A stretch of 64,000 bases of DNA from Candidatus Latescibacterota bacterium (GCA_022819745.1 JAJEGS010000018.1:1-64000), one strand, 5' to 3'; counted from the stretch's first letter, positions 45,816 through 56,900 are shown. Translations and numbers: made by a program. Notes: generated by a model from the letters alone, not told the origin.

Positions 45816-47645
45816 TTACTGCAATCGGGCCAACATTTGAGCCATTGACGCTTCAATCTCGCGGGCCTCTTCATCGAGGCGCTGCATTTCGGCAATGATT
45901 TCCTTAATCGGACGCTGAGACACTGCATCCGTCTGCCCCACCCACCGGCTCGGACTCAGGTTATAGTCCGCCTCCTCTGCCTGCTCTCGCGTAATCACCG
46001 CAACCTCCCCCTCCACCGGCTCCCCCTTCCCAAACGCCGTCGCAACCAGCCGAATGTCCTCCGCCGGGATAAAATTCTTGGGCCGTCCCTTGCCCACGCG
46101 CTTGCTGGCGTTGAGCAGCACGATCTTGTCCTTGCGTGCTTCGGGCTTGCGCTTCGACAGCACCACGATCACGCCAGCGGCGCTGGTGTTGTAGAACAGG
46201 TTATCCGGCAGCAGGATCACGCCGTCGATCAGGTCTCGGTCAACAAACCACTTGCGGATGTTGCGCTCCCGGTCCTCGTGCTTGGCACCCGAGCCGCGCG
46301 TCACCGCGCCAGTGTCGAGCACTACCGCCGCCCGCCCGCGCTCGTTCAGACAGGAGAGGGTGTGCTGGAGCCAAGCCCAATCGCCCTTGCCGGTGGTCGC
46401 GCCGCCTTGGGTGCGGAAGCGGTCGAATGGGTCGTTGGCGAAGAGTTCCGGGCTGAACGGCTGATTCCACATAGGATTGGCGACCACGATGTCGTGGGTG
46501 GCGATCTGGCCGGTCGCGGTCTTGAACTTGGGGTTAATCATGGTGTCGCCGCGCTCGATTTCCACCTCCATGTCGTGGATAATCCCATTCATGCGGGCGA
46601 CGGCGTAGCTCTCGGCTTGCAGTTCTTGGCCGTAGAGCTTGAGCGGCACGCGGCTGATGGGGTCGAGTTCGCGGGCGACGAGTTGGAGCTTGACGAGCAA
46701 GCCAGCCGAGCCGCAGGCGTAGTCGTGGCAATCCTCGCCGGGCCTTGGGCGCATGATGTGCGCCATGAGGAAACCGACCTCGGTGGGGGTAAAGAACTCA
46801 CCGGCGCTTTGGCCGGAACCTTCGGCGAACTTGCGCAGCAGATACTCGTAGGCGCGGCCGAGGAAGTCTGGCTGCACATCGGCGAGGCCGAGCCGGTAGC
46901 GGGGATCAGAAAAGGTCTCGATGACTGCGGCGAGCTTGGCCGGGTTGATGTCGCGCTCGCCATTGCGCTCGGCGGCGAAATCGACAAAGTCGATGACGCC
47001 CGCAAGCGAGGGATTCTGCCGTGCGACCGCCCGCACCGCCTTGGTCAGATGCTCGCCGATGTCCCTCGGCTGCGTGCTGCGCCCTTGGTCGTCGGTCGGC
47101 CACTCGTAACTTTCGCGACCGCTGATGATGCCCCAGCGCGCTTCCGGGGGCAGGTAAAAGCGCAGCAGCGCGTGGTCGCTCTCGGCGATTTCCAGCGCGA
47201 TGTCTCGTTCGCCGTATTCCTCGACTAGCCGTTCGATCTCGTCGTCGAACACATCGGACAGCCGCTTGAGGAAGAGGAGCGGCAGCAAGTAGTCCTTGAA
47301 TTTTGCCGCATCTTTCTCGCCGCGGATAGAGCAGGCCGCGTCCCAGAGCATCTGCTCCATGGGCTTGGTGGAAGGCACAGCCGCACGGCCTTTGACTTTC
47401 CGCCGCTGGGTCACGCGCACGGCTGCTTCGGTTGGCTCGGCCGCGTCAACGCCCGCTTCGACAGCGAGTGCGGCGATGGCCTCTTGCGCGGCCTTTTGAG
47501 GCTTGATTGCGCCGCCCTCCCAGCGATTGATACTGGCGAAGGACACGCCGAGCCGCTCGGCGAGCTGCTCTTGGGTGAGATCGAGGCGGGCGCGGATGGT
47601 GCGCAATAGGGCTGGGATGGCGTGTAATTCTGTTATATTTGTCAT
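45816..47645 (-). CDS. hsdM: Type I DNA methyltransferase HsdM with N-terminal Xre-type helix-turn-helix
   Basis: The 609-residue subunit methylates adenine in the HsdS-specified site. Residues about 10-60 form an Xre-type helix-turn-helix ([28 protein letters not shown]), unusual at the start of HsdM and perhaps used for self-control. The N6-methylase part follows, with [17 protein letters not shown], the AdoMet motif DYACGSAG (308-315) and the catalytic motif NPMW (390-393), where most relatives have DPxCGSGG and NPPF/Y. I believe NPMWNQ is shared by one HsdM subfamily. ATG 47645 is chosen over a longer start; no ribosome binding site is visible. Confidence 0.93.
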   Translation of the reverse strand: MTNITELHAIPALLRTIRARLDLTQEQLAERLGVSFASINRWEGGAIKPQKAAQEAIAALAVEAGVDAAEPTEAAVRVTQRRKVKGRAAVPSTKPMEQMLWDAACSIRGEKDAAKFKDYLLPLLFLKRLSDVFDDEIERLVEEYGERDIALEIAESDHALLRFYLPPEARWGIISGRESYEWPTDDQGRSTQPRDIGEHLTKAVRAVARQNPSLAGVIDFVDFAAERNGERDINPAKLAAVIETFSDPRYRLGLADVQPDFLGRAYEYLLRKFAEGSGQSAGEFFTPTEVGFLMAHIMRPRPGEDCHDYACGSAGLLVKLQLVARELDPISRVPLKLYGQELQAESYAVARMNGIIHDMEVEIERGDTMINPKFKTATGQIATHDIVVANPMWNQPFSPELFANDPFDRFRTQGGATTGKGDWAWLQHTLSCLNERGRAAVVLDTGAVTRGSGAKHEDRERNIRKWFVDRDLIDGVILLPDNLFYNTSAAGVIVVLSKRKPEARKDKIVLLNASKRVGKGRPKNFIPAEDIRLVATAFGKGEPVEGEVAVITREQAEEADYNLSPSRWVGQTDAVSQRPIKEIIAEMQRLDEEAREIEASMAQMLARLQ

Positions 47646-47825
47646 AAAATGCAATATAGCAGAATCGCCGATTGCCGTCAAGGGCAGCTCATGAGCCTAG
47701 CGTCGGCTATCGAACTTTTTGTAGTATATTCGGACGTATCTTCTGAATTTACCACAATTTAGAATGTGGATTCAGCGGCCCTAGTTCGGTGTTGACGAGC
47801 GCGAGCTTCTCGTTATTGCACCGTT

Positions 47826-49256
47826 TTATATCCCCAACTGCTTGCGCAGCAATTCTTGCACGAGCTGCGGGTTGGCCTTCCCCCGCGTCGCCCGCATCAC
47901 TTGACCCATCAAAAATTGCACGGTGTTGTGGTTGCCGCCCTTGATTTTTTCGACGGCGTCGGGATGCGCGGCGATCACTTCGGCTACTGCTTGGTCGAGT
48001 TCGCCGCTGTCGGAGATTTGCCCGAGGCCGCGCGCGGCGACAATCTCGGCAGGCGAGCCGCCCTGTTCCCACAGTTGGCCAAAGACTTCGCGGGCCGCGT
48101 TTTGGTTGATCGTGCCCTTTTTGACTAAGGCGAGCAACTCGACGAGCGCGGCTGGCTGGACCTCGACGTCTTCAATCGACCGGCCCTCGGCGTTGAGGCG
48201 GCGAAAAATTTCCCCGGTGATCCAGTTGCCCACTTGCTTGGGATCTGCGCCTTGTACTTGTGCAGCCTCTTCGAAATACGCGGCCACGGCATGATCCTCG
48301 ACCAAAGCGGTGACTTCTTGGGGGTTGAGTCCGTAGGTGTCAGCAAAGCGCGCGGCCTTGGCGTCGGGCAGCTCGGGTAAGCTGGCGTGGACTCTGGCGA
48401 TCCACTCGTCGTCTAACTCCGCGACGAGCAGGTCTGGCTCCGGGAAGTAGCGGTAATCGTCCGAGGTCTCTTTACTGCGCTGCGGGCGGGTGATATTGGC
48501 GCGTTCGTCCCAGCCCATGGTCTCTTGACGGACGTGGCCGCCGGCTTCGATGATCTGTTGCTGGCGCTCGGCTTCATAGGCGATGGCGCTGCGCACGGCG
48601 CGGAAGGAATTGAGATTTTTGACCTCGACCTTGGTGCCCAATTCGCGGCTGCCCACAGGCCGGATCGAGATGTTGGCCTCGCAGCGCATGGCCCCTTTCT
48701 CCATGTCGCCAGAGGACGCGCCTAGGTAGCGGACGATTTGGCGGATTTGGGTCAGGTACGCATAGCTCTCGTCGGCCGAGCGGAGCGAGGAGTCGGTGAC
48801 GATTTCCATCAGCGGCACGCCGGCGCGGTTGTAGTCGATCAGGCTGGAGCTGCCGGCGTGCTGGAGCTTGCCGGTGTCTTCTTCGAGGTGGACGCGGACG
48901 ACGCCGATTTGCTTGGGGCCGCTCTCGCCGTTGATCGCGATCCAGCCGCTCTCGCACAGGGGCTGTTCGTATTGCGAGATCTGGTAGCCCTTGGGTAGAT
49001 CGGGATAGACGTAGTTTTTGCGCGCAAAAACGCTGCTGGGCTTGATTTGGCAATGGAGGGCCATGCCGGTCATAACCGTCAGCTCGACGGCGCGGCCGTT
49101 GATCACGGGCAAGGCACCGGGCTGGCCGGTACACACCGGGCAGATGTGGGCGTTGGCCACCACCTGAAAGTGATCGGCTGCACAGGCGCAAAACATCTTG
49201 GAGGCGGTTTGCAACTCGACGTGGACTTCCATGCCGATGACGGTTTCGTAGTGCAA
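47826..49256 (-). CDS. gatB: Aspartyl/glutamyl-tRNA(Asn/Gln) amidotransferase subunit B
   Basis: The 476-residue subunit helps convert Glu-tRNA-Gln or Asp-tRNA-Asn to the amide. It begins HYETVIGMEVHVELQTASKMFC, then has CPVCTGQPGALP, YDYNRAGVPLMEIVT-like SLIDYNRAGVPLMEIVTD, the zinc-site Cys, and a C-terminal tRNA-binding YqeY-like tail (GNHNTVQFLMGQVMRATRGKANPQLVQELL). TTG 49256 follows AAAGGAG at good spacing and gives the normal family length; a longer frame upstream overlaps the S9 peptidase. gatA and gatC are not in this window. Confidence 0.95.
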   Translation of the reverse strand: MHYETVIGMEVHVELQTASKMFCACAADHFQVVANAHICPVCTGQPGALPVINGRAVELTVMTGMALHCQIKPSSVFARKNYVYPDLPKGYQISQYEQPLCESGWIAINGESGPKQIGVVRVHLEEDTGKLQHAGSSSLIDYNRAGVPLMEIVTDSSLRSADESYAYLTQIRQIVRYLGASSGDMEKGAMRCEANISIRPVGSRELGTKVEVKNLNSFRAVRSAIAYEAERQQQIIEAGGHVRQETMGWDERANITRPQRSKETSDDYRYFPEPDLLVAELDDEWIARVHASLPELPDAKAARFADTYGLNPQEVTALVEDHAVAAYFEEAAQVQGADPKQVGNWITGEIFRRLNAEGRSIEDVEVQPAALVELLALVKKGTINQNAAREVFGQLWEQGGSPAEIVAARGLGQISDSGELDQAVAEVIAAHPDAVEKIKGGNHNTVQFLMGQVMRATRGKANPQLVQELLRKQLGI

Positions 49257-49278
49257 GGGATACTCCTTTGGGCGAGCT

Positions 49279-51180
49279 TTAGGCGAAGAGGACGTGTTGG
49301 CGGAGGAAAGCCTCGCAGGCTTGGTAGAAGGCCCGCACGGTCTCGGGTTTGCGCCAGCCGTGGCCCTCGCCTTCGTACAGGTGATAGACGTGTGGTATGT
49401 TGCGGCGGCGCAACGAGGCGACGATCTCCTCGGCTTGGGCCGGTGGCACGACTTGGTCGTCGGTTCCCTGAAAGATGGCGATTGGGTCGCGTAGCTGGTC
49501 GGCGGCATAGACCGGCGAGCGATTGCGATAGGCCGCAGCCGCTGCGGGCAGCGGGCCGATCATGGAATCGAGGTAGCGGGATTCAAATTTGTGGGTGTCT
49601 GCGGCGAGGGTGAACAGGTTGGCCACGCCGTAGAGGCAGATGCCGGCGCGGAAGAAGCCGGGCCGCGTGGTGAGCGCCCGCAAAACCGTGTAGCCACCGG
49701 CGCTACCACCCATGATGACGAGGCGCTCTGGGTCGGCGAGGCCGTTGGAGACGAGGTGCTGGGCACCGCTGATGGCGTCTGTCACGTCGAGTAGGCCCCA
49801 CTGGGAGCGCAGGGCGGTCATGTAGGCGCGCCCGTGGCCGGTGCTGCCCCGATAATCCACGTCGAGGACGGCCCAGCCGCGAGTGGCAAAGTATTGGTGG
49901 CTGCCTTCAAAGCCGGTCTCTATCTGACCGGTGGGGCCGCCGTGGATGGCCACGATCAGCGGCGGCCGGCCGCGGCCGGTAAAGCGGCGGTTGGCCGGAG
50001 GATAGTACAGCCCGTGGACTTGCGTGGCGTCCTCGCTGGTCCAAGAAACTGGCTCGGGCGTGGAGAGGTCGGCTGGGGCAAGCGACTCGCTGGCGGAGCG
50101 GGCGCGGACTGCTACTTGGGTGGTAGTACCAGCGACGATGCGGGCGGGGATCGCGCTGGCCGCGGCAATGCAGGCCAAGCCCTTGCCGCGCGGGGCCGCC
50201 GCAAGCTGTTCGATGTGGGTGTAGGCGGCCAGCGCCTCGACCTTGGCGACTGCTCCACTGGCGAAATCGAGCGCGTATGCTAAGCGCTGGGAGTTTTCGC
50301 TGCGCACGAAATACAAAGTGCGGCTATCCGCGGCCCACGAGAATGCCCGCATGCCCTGTGCCCAGGCGGGAGTGGCGACGTCGTTGGCGTCCTCGTACAG
50401 GCAACGCGTGTCCCCGTTGGCGAGATCGCGGCACCAGAGGTTGCTGTAGCCGCGCTCGTCCGAGGCATAGACCAAATAGCGGCCGTCGGGTGAAAAGCAA
50501 GGCTGGGCAATGGCGGTGTCTGCGTCGCCGGCGAGCACCTCGGTTGTGCGCAGGCTGGGCAGCCCGTGCTTCGACTTGAGCTCAGCCGAAAGGCGGCTGC
50601 GCGCAAGCTGGCCCAGCACTAGGCGGGTGCCGTCCCAAGGCATCTGCGGATGGTCCCACTCGATCCAGGCCAAGCGGTCGCCTCTGGGATGCCAGGCTGG
50701 CTGCATGTAGAAGTCGGCCCCTTCCGCAAGGATTTGCGGCCAAGAGCATCCGGCGACATCGACGATGGCTAATGTGTCGCGGTCCTCGTACGTGTGGACG
50801 TATGCGAGATGACGCCCTGTTGGCGCAGGGGCAGGAGACGCGGCGTGGCCAAACTGAGGCGTGATCGGCTGGGCTGGGCCGCCGGCTAGTGGCTGGCGAT
50901 AGAGGCGGCCGCCGTGTTCAGCGAAGTACGCGTAGGCGCGAGCGACGGCAAAGTCGCCGCCGCCGTAGCCGACTTGGGCACGCACCGAGAGCGCGGTGTT
51001 GAGATCGCGCGGAGCAGCGCCCGGCTGTTGGCAGACGAGCACGCCCTTTGGCCCGCGTCCCTCCAGCCAGACGAGAGTGCGGCCGTCGGTATCCCAAGCC
51101 ACGTCGCGGAGGCGCGTGGAGTTAGCCAATTCGTCGGGCGAGAGGGGGCTGGGCCATGAGCCGAAGGGGCGGACTTCCAT
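49279..51180 (-). CDS. S9-family prolyl oligopeptidase-like peptidase
   Basis: The 633-residue protein has an N-terminal beta-propeller (WDTDGRTLVWLEGRG; CFSPDGRYLVYASDERGYSNLW repeats). A C-terminal alpha/beta-hydrolase domain has the Ser nucleophile in MGGSAGGYTVLRAL, the acid in FQGTDDQVVPP and the His in EGEGHGWRKPE. It belongs to the dipeptidyl-aminopeptidase/acylaminoacyl-peptidase group of S9 and should cut short peptides. No signal peptide is seen. The VOC protein gene is 7 bp upstream and gatB 22 bp downstream, so they form one transcript. Confidence 0.93.
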   Translation of the reverse strand: MEVRPFGSWPSPLSPDELANSTRLRDVAWDTDGRTLVWLEGRGPKGVLVCQQPGAAPRDLNTALSVRAQVGYGGGDFAVARAYAYFAEHGGRLYRQPLAGGPAQPITPQFGHAASPAPAPTGRHLAYVHTYEDRDTLAIVDVAGCSWPQILAEGADFYMQPAWHPRGDRLAWIEWDHPQMPWDGTRLVLGQLARSRLSAELKSKHGLPSLRTTEVLAGDADTAIAQPCFSPDGRYLVYASDERGYSNLWCRDLANGDTRCLYEDANDVATPAWAQGMRAFSWAADSRTLYFVRSENSQRLAYALDFASGAVAKVEALAAYTHIEQLAAAPRGKGLACIAAASAIPARIVAGTTTQVAVRARSASESLAPADLSTPEPVSWTSEDATQVHGLYYPPANRRFTGRGRPPLIVAIHGGPTGQIETGFEGSHQYFATRGWAVLDVDYRGSTGHGRAYMTALRSQWGLLDVTDAISGAQHLVSNGLADPERLVIMGGSAGGYTVLRALTTRPGFFRAGICLYGVANLFTLAADTHKFESRYLDSMIGPLPAAAAAYRNRSPVYAADQLRDPIAIFQGTDDQVVPPAQAEEIVASLRRRNIPHVYHLYEGEGHGWRKPETVRAFYQACEAFLRQHVLFA

Positions 51181-51187
51181 CTTAGCG

Positions 51188-51556
51188 CTACTCCATCAAC
51201 TCGATCTTGACGTTGTCTGGGCCGTTGATGAAGACGATGCGGTTGCCATCATCGAGCGTCACTGGCCCCATCCAGATCTCGACGCCTTGCTCGGCGATGT
51301 CGGCGAGGGTTTGATCGAAGTCGGAGGAGACGAGGGCGATGTGGTCGTAGCCTTGGTAGCGCCCCAATTCCATGGAGGCAAACTCGCGGTCCGTGACGGT
51401 GATTTGCACCGCGCCGATGTGGACTGGCACCCAAGTCGCACCGCCGCGCTCAAAGGGCGGATCGCTGGTAGCGCCGAAGAGCTTTTTGTACCAGTCAACC
51501 GCGGCGTGGACGTCGACGGCTTCGTGGTGGACGTGGTTGAGGGTATAGTTGGGCAT
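51188..51556 (-). CDS. VOC/glyoxalase superfamily protein
   Basis: The 122-residue protein has the VOC fold repeats: LNHVHHEAVDVHAAVDWYKKLFGA at the start and YQGYDHIALVSSDFDQTLADIAEQGVEIWMGP in the middle, ending IVFINGPDNVKIELME with the conserved metal Glu. VOC proteins bind a metal and act as dioxygenases, epimerases, isomerases or resistance proteins, so the substrate is open. It is cotranscribed with the S9 peptidase (7 bp downstream). Confidence 0.88.
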   Translation of the reverse strand: MPNYTLNHVHHEAVDVHAAVDWYKKLFGATSDPPFERGGATWVPVHIGAVQITVTDREFASMELGRYQGYDHIALVSSDFDQTLADIAEQGVEIWMGPVTLDDGNRIVFINGPDNVKIELME

Positions 51557-51627
51557 GAGAATCCTTTCTTTATGAGCGCCCGAAAGTTGGCAAAAAGGGC
51601 GCTACTGTCAAGGGAGGTGGATTTGTG

Positions 51628-52446
51628 TCACAGGGCGTCGGCAAGGCCCTTGAGGTAGTGCAAACTGCCAGCGGCGATAGTGCGCGGATCTGGGCTGAAA
51701 TCGAACACTTCCACTGAGACGTAGCGCTGGTAGTCCAGCTCCTTGAGCGTCCGCATGACGCTGGCGAAGTCGGTGTTGCCAAAGCCGGGGCCGCGCTTGT
51801 TGGCGTCGTTGACGTGGACGTGGTAGAGGTGCTCGCCGGAGTCGCGCAAAAGCTGAGGGACGGGAATTTCCTCGGTCGAGCCGGAGCATACATCGACCAT
51901 GGTTTGGAAGTGCGGGTGGTCGATCTCGGCGATCATTTTGCGCGCTTGGGCACAGGTGGTGATGATGTTCGTCTGCTCTTTGCTCAGCGATTCTATGCAG
52001 AGATAGACGCCGTGTTGCTGGGCTAACTCCAAGCTGCCTTCAAACGCCCCGCGCATGCGGTTCCAGCACTCTTGGTAATCCCACCCCTCCTGTACGTTGC
52101 GCTGCATGGGTGAGCCGATGATCATCACTTGGCCGCCGAGGTCGCCGCAGAATTGGACTAGCTCCTTGAAGTACGCGCAGGTGCGCTGGTAGATGGCTGG
52201 GTCGGGGTGGGTGATGTACAGCCCGTCGGGACTGGCCAAGAGCCAGTGCAGGCCGGCGATTTCCACGCCAGCGCGTTCGGCGGCTGCGCGGATTTGGGCG
52301 CGGCGCGACGCGGAGATGTCTGCGACGCTGTCGGCGAGGGTAAAGGGGGCGATTTCGACGGCGGCGTATCCGAGGTCGGCGGCGTAGTCGAAGACCTCTT
52401 CGATAGGCCAGTCGGTGAAGTACTCGTTACAGGTGGTGAGTTTCAT
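51628..52446 (-). CDS. Sugar-phosphate isomerase/epimerase (xylose-isomerase-like TIM barrel)
   Basis: The 272-residue protein has MKLTTCNEYFTDWPIEEVFDYAADLGYAAVEIAPF with the first barrel strand and metal-region Glu, AGLHWLLASPDG, YLCIESLSKEQTNIITT with a metal Glu, TMVDVCSGSTEEIPV and VHVNDANKRGPGFG, ending with RYVSVEVFDFSPDP. Most metal-site positions of the family are present. It differs from the barrel at 17183-17944. The role is unknown, probably in breakdown of a sugar derivative. Confidence 0.86.
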   Translation of the reverse strand: MKLTTCNEYFTDWPIEEVFDYAADLGYAAVEIAPFTLADSVADISASRRAQIRAAAERAGVEIAGLHWLLASPDGLYITHPDPAIYQRTCAYFKELVQFCGDLGGQVMIIGSPMQRNVQEGWDYQECWNRMRGAFEGSLELAQQHGVYLCIESLSKEQTNIITTCAQARKMIAEIDHPHFQTMVDVCSGSTEEIPVPQLLRDSGEHLYHVHVNDANKRGPGFGNTDFASVMRTLKELDYQRYVSVEVFDFSPDPRTIAAGSLHYLKGLADAL

Positions 52447-52486
52447 GTGGGGTGCTCCTTGTGGGATTGGGCTTGAATTTATGGGG

Positions 52487-53926
52487 TCAATTTTCGCTTT
52501 TTGTCAGCATTGCTGCTATGTCTTCCGGCAATTTAATCTTGGTTTTCTGCTCAAAGTCGGCGATTCTTTTACTATCGATTTGAAACGAATCGACGATGTC
52601 TAGTCCCATATCCTTGGCAGTAGTCAGATCTGATTTGGCTTCTTGCCACTTTTTTAGGTGTAACCAAGCAAGACCGCGAATAGCATAGGCTTTGGCGTAA
52701 TCTGATTCTAGCTCAATCGCCTTAGTAGAGTCTTGAATGGCTAGGTCGTGTTCGTCTTGGCCCTCGTAAACAAAACCGCGGAAGCAATAGGCTTCGGCCA
52801 ACTTTGGATTTAGCTCAATCGCTTTGGTAAAGTCTTGGATGGCTTGATCATGCTCGCCTTGGCCACTGTAAGTAAGACCGCGGAAGTAATAGAATTGGGC
52901 GTAATCTGGTTTTAGCTCAATCGCCTTGGTAAGGTTTGCAATGGCTTGGTCGTACTCGCCTTGCTTACCATAAACATGGCCGCGGGCGTAATAGGCTTCG
53001 GCGTAATCTGGTTTTAGCTCAATCGCCTTGGTAAAATTTACGATGGCCTCCGAATACTGTCCCCGTTGGTCTGACTCGGCTCCGCGGAGGATATATTCCT
53101 CGGCATCAGGGATGGGGTAAGGAGCATCAGCACGCTGGATATAGGCAAAGCCGACAAAATCCGGGAAGAGGGATTTTTCACAGATATCGTGCAGTGCTTC
53201 CAGTTCTTTTCGTATCTGCTCCTTGCTTGCTGATGCTATGATTATCTCCTTCGATCTCAGTTTCTCCGAGGAAGGAAGACCGAAGAGGAATAGAGAGTGC
53301 TGAGCCGTTATGCGCTCGTTCAAGTGTGCTGGTTTCCAATACCAGAAGCTTGGTTTATCGGGCAGCGTCGCGAAAGTTTCTAGTGTCGGACGTTCAACTG
53401 TCTGATCTTTATCGGTCTCGCGAGTTTTGAATTCGAGGATGTCGCTTATTGATTTGTTCTCTATATCCGTATGCGTTATTTCCAAAAAGGTTTTCTCATC
53501 AGTAGTGTTGACGACAAATACTTTTCCATCCGCATCATCTGATTTTTGACAGGCGAACCACAGGGCGACAAGGGCATTGCGCGTGAAGTCAATGAGGCAG
53601 GTTGCGGCTCCGTGATGTTGGAGGTCGGCGAGTAGTTCTAGGTCGTCTAATTGCTTCTGCTCGCGCTGGTCGTAGTTCTTCAGCTTGCATTTCTTCAGCA
53701 GGTCTTCGTGGTATTCAATAAATAACCGATCAGGTATTATGTTTTGACTTAGGAGACTCGTCTTTAGACGGCGCTCCGCTGAAGACGCCAAAGGCCACTC
53801 CTCGTTTTTCTGACCTCGAAAGACTAAAGCAGAGTTGGGCCATTCAGTTTTTATCTTTGAAACTACCTGCAGATATTCTACAACGTCTTTAACTTGACGA
53901 TTTTCGTTCATTCTATTTTCGCTCAT
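52487..53926 (-). CDS. FRG-domain protein with TPR repeats
   Basis: The 479-residue protein has an N-terminal FRG domain: ALVFRGQKNEEWPLASS near residue 35 (the Phe-Arg-Gly motif) and LADLQHHGAATCLIDFTRNALVALWFACQ near 100-130. The domain is common in abortive-infection-type genes, but its activity is unknown. The C-terminal half (about 273-447) holds five TPR units of 34 residues for protein binding. It is on the same strand and 32 bp after a single-chain R-M enzyme, suggesting one defence cassette. Start is ATG 53926 or 53911; neither has a clear ribosome binding site. Confidence 0.86.
   Translation of the reverse strand: MSENRMNENRQVKDVVEYLQVVSKIKTEWPNSALVFRGQKNEEWPLASSAERRLKTSLLSQNIIPDRLFIEYHEDLLKKCKLKNYDQREQKQLDDLELLADLQHHGAATCLIDFTRNALVALWFACQKSDDADGKVFVVNTTDEKTFLEITHTDIENKSISDILEFKTRETDKDQTVERPTLETFATLPDKPSFWYWKPAHLNERITAQHSLFLFGLPSSEKLRSKEIIIASASKEQIRKELEALHDICEKSLFPDFVGFAYIQRADAPYPIPDAEEYILRGAESDQRGQYSEAIVNFTKAIELKPDYAEAYYARGHVYGKQGEYDQAIANLTKAIELKPDYAQFYYFRGLTYSGQGEHDQAIQDFTKAIELNPKLAEAYCFRGFVYEGQDEHDLAIQDSTKAIELESDYAKAYAIRGLAWLHLKKWQEAKSDLTTAKDMGLDIVDSFQIDSKRIADFEQKTKIKLPEDIAAMLTKSEN
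52585..53110 (-). repeat. 102-bp periodic repeats encoding TPR units
   Basis: Units of about 102 bp share phrases such as GACTTTACCAAAGCGATTGA-like codons for TKAIEL and GEYDQAI/GEHDQAI. They are gene-internal, in frame and diverged, so they represent tandem growth of the TPR domain and not a CRISPR or satellite. Confidence 0.8.
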
Positions 53927-53958
53927 CCGGTTATCTTATCCCGATTTCCAAAGGCGTA

Positions 53959-56900
53959 TTAATCGCCGCCCGCCGTGTCAAACAGGTCGCCCTTGATGGT
54001 CTGTATCTTCGGTGGCTTGCGCATTTCGTCGGGGACAGTCGGTAGTTCGTCGGCTTGGAAGCAGTCGCTCTTGATGACGGCTTCTAGCAGCGTCTTCTGT
54101 TCGGGATAGCACTTTACTGTTTCCTCCAAAACCCAAAGCAGTTCAAGTAGCTCCGTGGTGAACTGGCTGGTCCAGCGTGTGGGGCGGATGTCGTCGAGGG
54201 GCGAGGATTTTTTGCCAGCCCCCTTCTTCATGCGGTACTTGAGATAGGACTGTACGACCTTGAGGCCGGAGACTTCGAACTCGTACACCTCGGGTGCGAC
54301 GGGTGCGAATTCGCCTCCGCTGATACGAAGTGTCTGATTAGAGTCGTTATAAATAAACTCCTCGGCCATGCCGGGGATGGCCTCGACGCATTTGGCCGCA
54401 CCGGGCGGAACACGACCGGGCGTCTGTTCAGTGGGGGCGAAACGCTCGCCGTAGGTGTGGAGCCACAGCAGCCGCGCCCCTGCCTTGCGAACCTTCTCAA
54501 ACAGTGCCGCATCCTTTGTGATGGGTACGCACAGTTTGCGTGTTCCCAACTCTTTCTCAAACCGCGTAGTGAAGGCTGGTTGCGCCAGCACTCCGTAGAG
54601 GTAGGCGAGGAAATCTTCGGGTGTGACTTTGCGTTGGTATTCCGTGCCGAGGATTTCGAGCAAGCGAGGGGTAATGTTCGCCTGAGAGGCGTCGGCGGTT
54701 AGGTAGAGGGGAACGGTGTCCTTTGCGCCGCGGCCCGAAAAGTGATGTAGGTCGGGAATCAGCGCACAGGCGGTTGCCGCTGGTCCTCGACCTAGAGAAT
54801 CTTTCAGCAGGGTCGTCAAATACACCTGCTGCTCGCTGTGGACGCGCCATAGGTCGGGGCGCGGGCGGGACATAAAGCGACCGTCCGCGATGATGTAATG
54901 GCGGTCAAAAGAGCGGTACGCATATCTTCGGACTTCGGGAAGGGGAGTGTTATTCGGTAGTTTGGAAATCGGCGTCGAGTCGCTCCGGCCTGTTAGAGCG
55001 ATGCGATACGTCCCATTGACAGTACGGTCGCCTGTCTCACGGAACGCCTCGGCGCGATCATCGGCACTTAACAATCCGCGCCAACGCCGTTCCAATGTTT
55101 CAGCGTCTGGTCCAATCGGCCATGTCCGCTTGAATTGCGTTCCTGAGTGCTGCCACGGCATGAGATCGGTGAGCAATGGCCAAGCGAAGTAAGCCCCTTC
55201 ACCCGCTGGGCGAAATGAAGCCTGCCAGTCATCTGGGCAATCCTTCCATTTCACTTTCGCAAAGCCGTCGATAGCGGCGAGCTCGGCGAGCTTCTCTGTG
55301 CGTATTCCCTCAATCCGGGCATAGCGGACTTTCGCGGGCTTATCGGTTTCCACCTCCCCCGCACGAAACGCCACAGCAATGGCCACTGGTGTCTGAATCG
55401 CAAAGACATTGCTATCTTGGCGCGTCCCGCGTCCCTCGCCACCAAGGTCGAGGATCCAAACCTCGTCGCACTGCCGACGGATATGTTCGCGCATCCCAGA
55501 GAAAGCGTCGCCGTCGAGGTAACTCGATGCGCTGATGAAGCTGACGATGCCGGGCCCTTCGGCGATGTCTTGCTCAAAGACCTTCCACAGTGCCCAGCGC
55601 CAGAAATAGACATAGAGGTTATAGAGGTTTTTGACGTGGACGCCGTGCCCGGCGTCGGTAGCAGGGTCGAGGAAATCGCGAAGAATAGTGCGCTCACTGC
55701 CGTCTCCCCAGCGGACCCAACCTCCAGTTCGGGCCTTATTGGAGTCATCAGCCTCATGTCGGTCGTAGGGAGGATTGCCTAGGCAGACGATGACAGGGAC
55801 CTTGTTCTTGACTTTGAGTGCCTTAGCGTGTTGTTCGGCAATGGGTTGCAAAAATAACGGCGATTGCGGTGGTGAAGCGTGGGGACTTTCAAGCGTGTCG
55901 GTCAGATAAAGGTGTGTGCCGTCTTGGGGTAGATCGGCACCACGGTCATGGAGGGTACGGCTGACGCGCAGTTCGCTCACCGCATAAGGCCCAACTAACA
56001 GCTCAAAGCCGTACAGGTTTTTAGCCAGCGCGGTGGCTTGGCCGGCGACAGCACCCGCGCCCTGTTCCTCTTCGATCCGACCGAGGGCGTGTTCAATGAC
56101 TCCGAGCAAATAGGTCCCGGTTCCGACCGCAGGATCGAGTGTGACTACGCCGGGATCAGCAAAACCCAGCGGCTTGCCGAGACGATTGACGAGCAAGTCA
56201 TCAATTAGACGTACTTGGGCACGGACGACCTCCACTGGAGTATAGTAAGCCCCAGCGTCCCTGCGCAGCTTAGGATCGTACTTGGCGAGAAAGTTTTCAT
56301 AGAAATAGAGCCACGGATCTTCGGGGCCGGAGAGTGTGGCGGTCGGTACAACGGCAATGACGCGCAGTAGCAAGTTGAGGGAAGCGTCGATGTCGGTACG
56401 CGCATTGGTATCCGTCAGCACTTGCAGTGCTCTCGACAGCAGGTTGTGCTGTACGGCGAGGGCATCTCTCGCACTTTCAAGGGAGAGCGGGTCAGCCCCC
56501 TCGCTGCGGCCTAGTAATAGAGCAAAAGTTACGGTCTGGGCGTACGCGTCTGCAAACTGCTCGTCCGAGGCGTTCGGGAAGAGGAGTTGTCGCCAGTCTT
56601 GCGCAAGGAGGACGAGGGGCGAATTCAGGTCTTTGAGCGCGTCCATCACGTCGTCGCGCAACATGCGGCACAGCGGTGCCAGTAGCTCGGCAAAGCGATT
56701 GAGGTCAATTTTGCGATTGCGATTGACGGGGATACTAGGCTCCCACAAGAGGAAATCGCGCAAGAGGTCTTCGATGGCTTGGGCGTCTTGGAGAATGGCG
56801 GCCTCTCTACCGTCGGCGGCGACATCGCCAGACAGATGACAACCTCGCACCTGCTTACCGTCTCGGTAGAGCACCCACTCGTTACCGTCGGTATAAAGAA

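Noticed and set aside
46278..47228. 316-residue plus-strand frame opposite hsdM
   Set aside because: It is a codon-bias shadow of hsdM with low-complexity composition and no domain.
49257..49508. Longer N-terminus for GatB
   Set aside because: It overlaps the S9 peptidase gene and is unlike GatB; TTG 49256 has AAAGGAG and gives the normal length.
49047..49613. 188-residue plus-strand frame across gatB and the S9 peptidase
   Set aside because: It spans two well-supported genes on the other strand and shows no family resemblance.
52585..53110. Possible CRISPR or minisatellite with about 102-bp period
   Set aside because: The repeats are in frame, diverged and encode TPR motifs.
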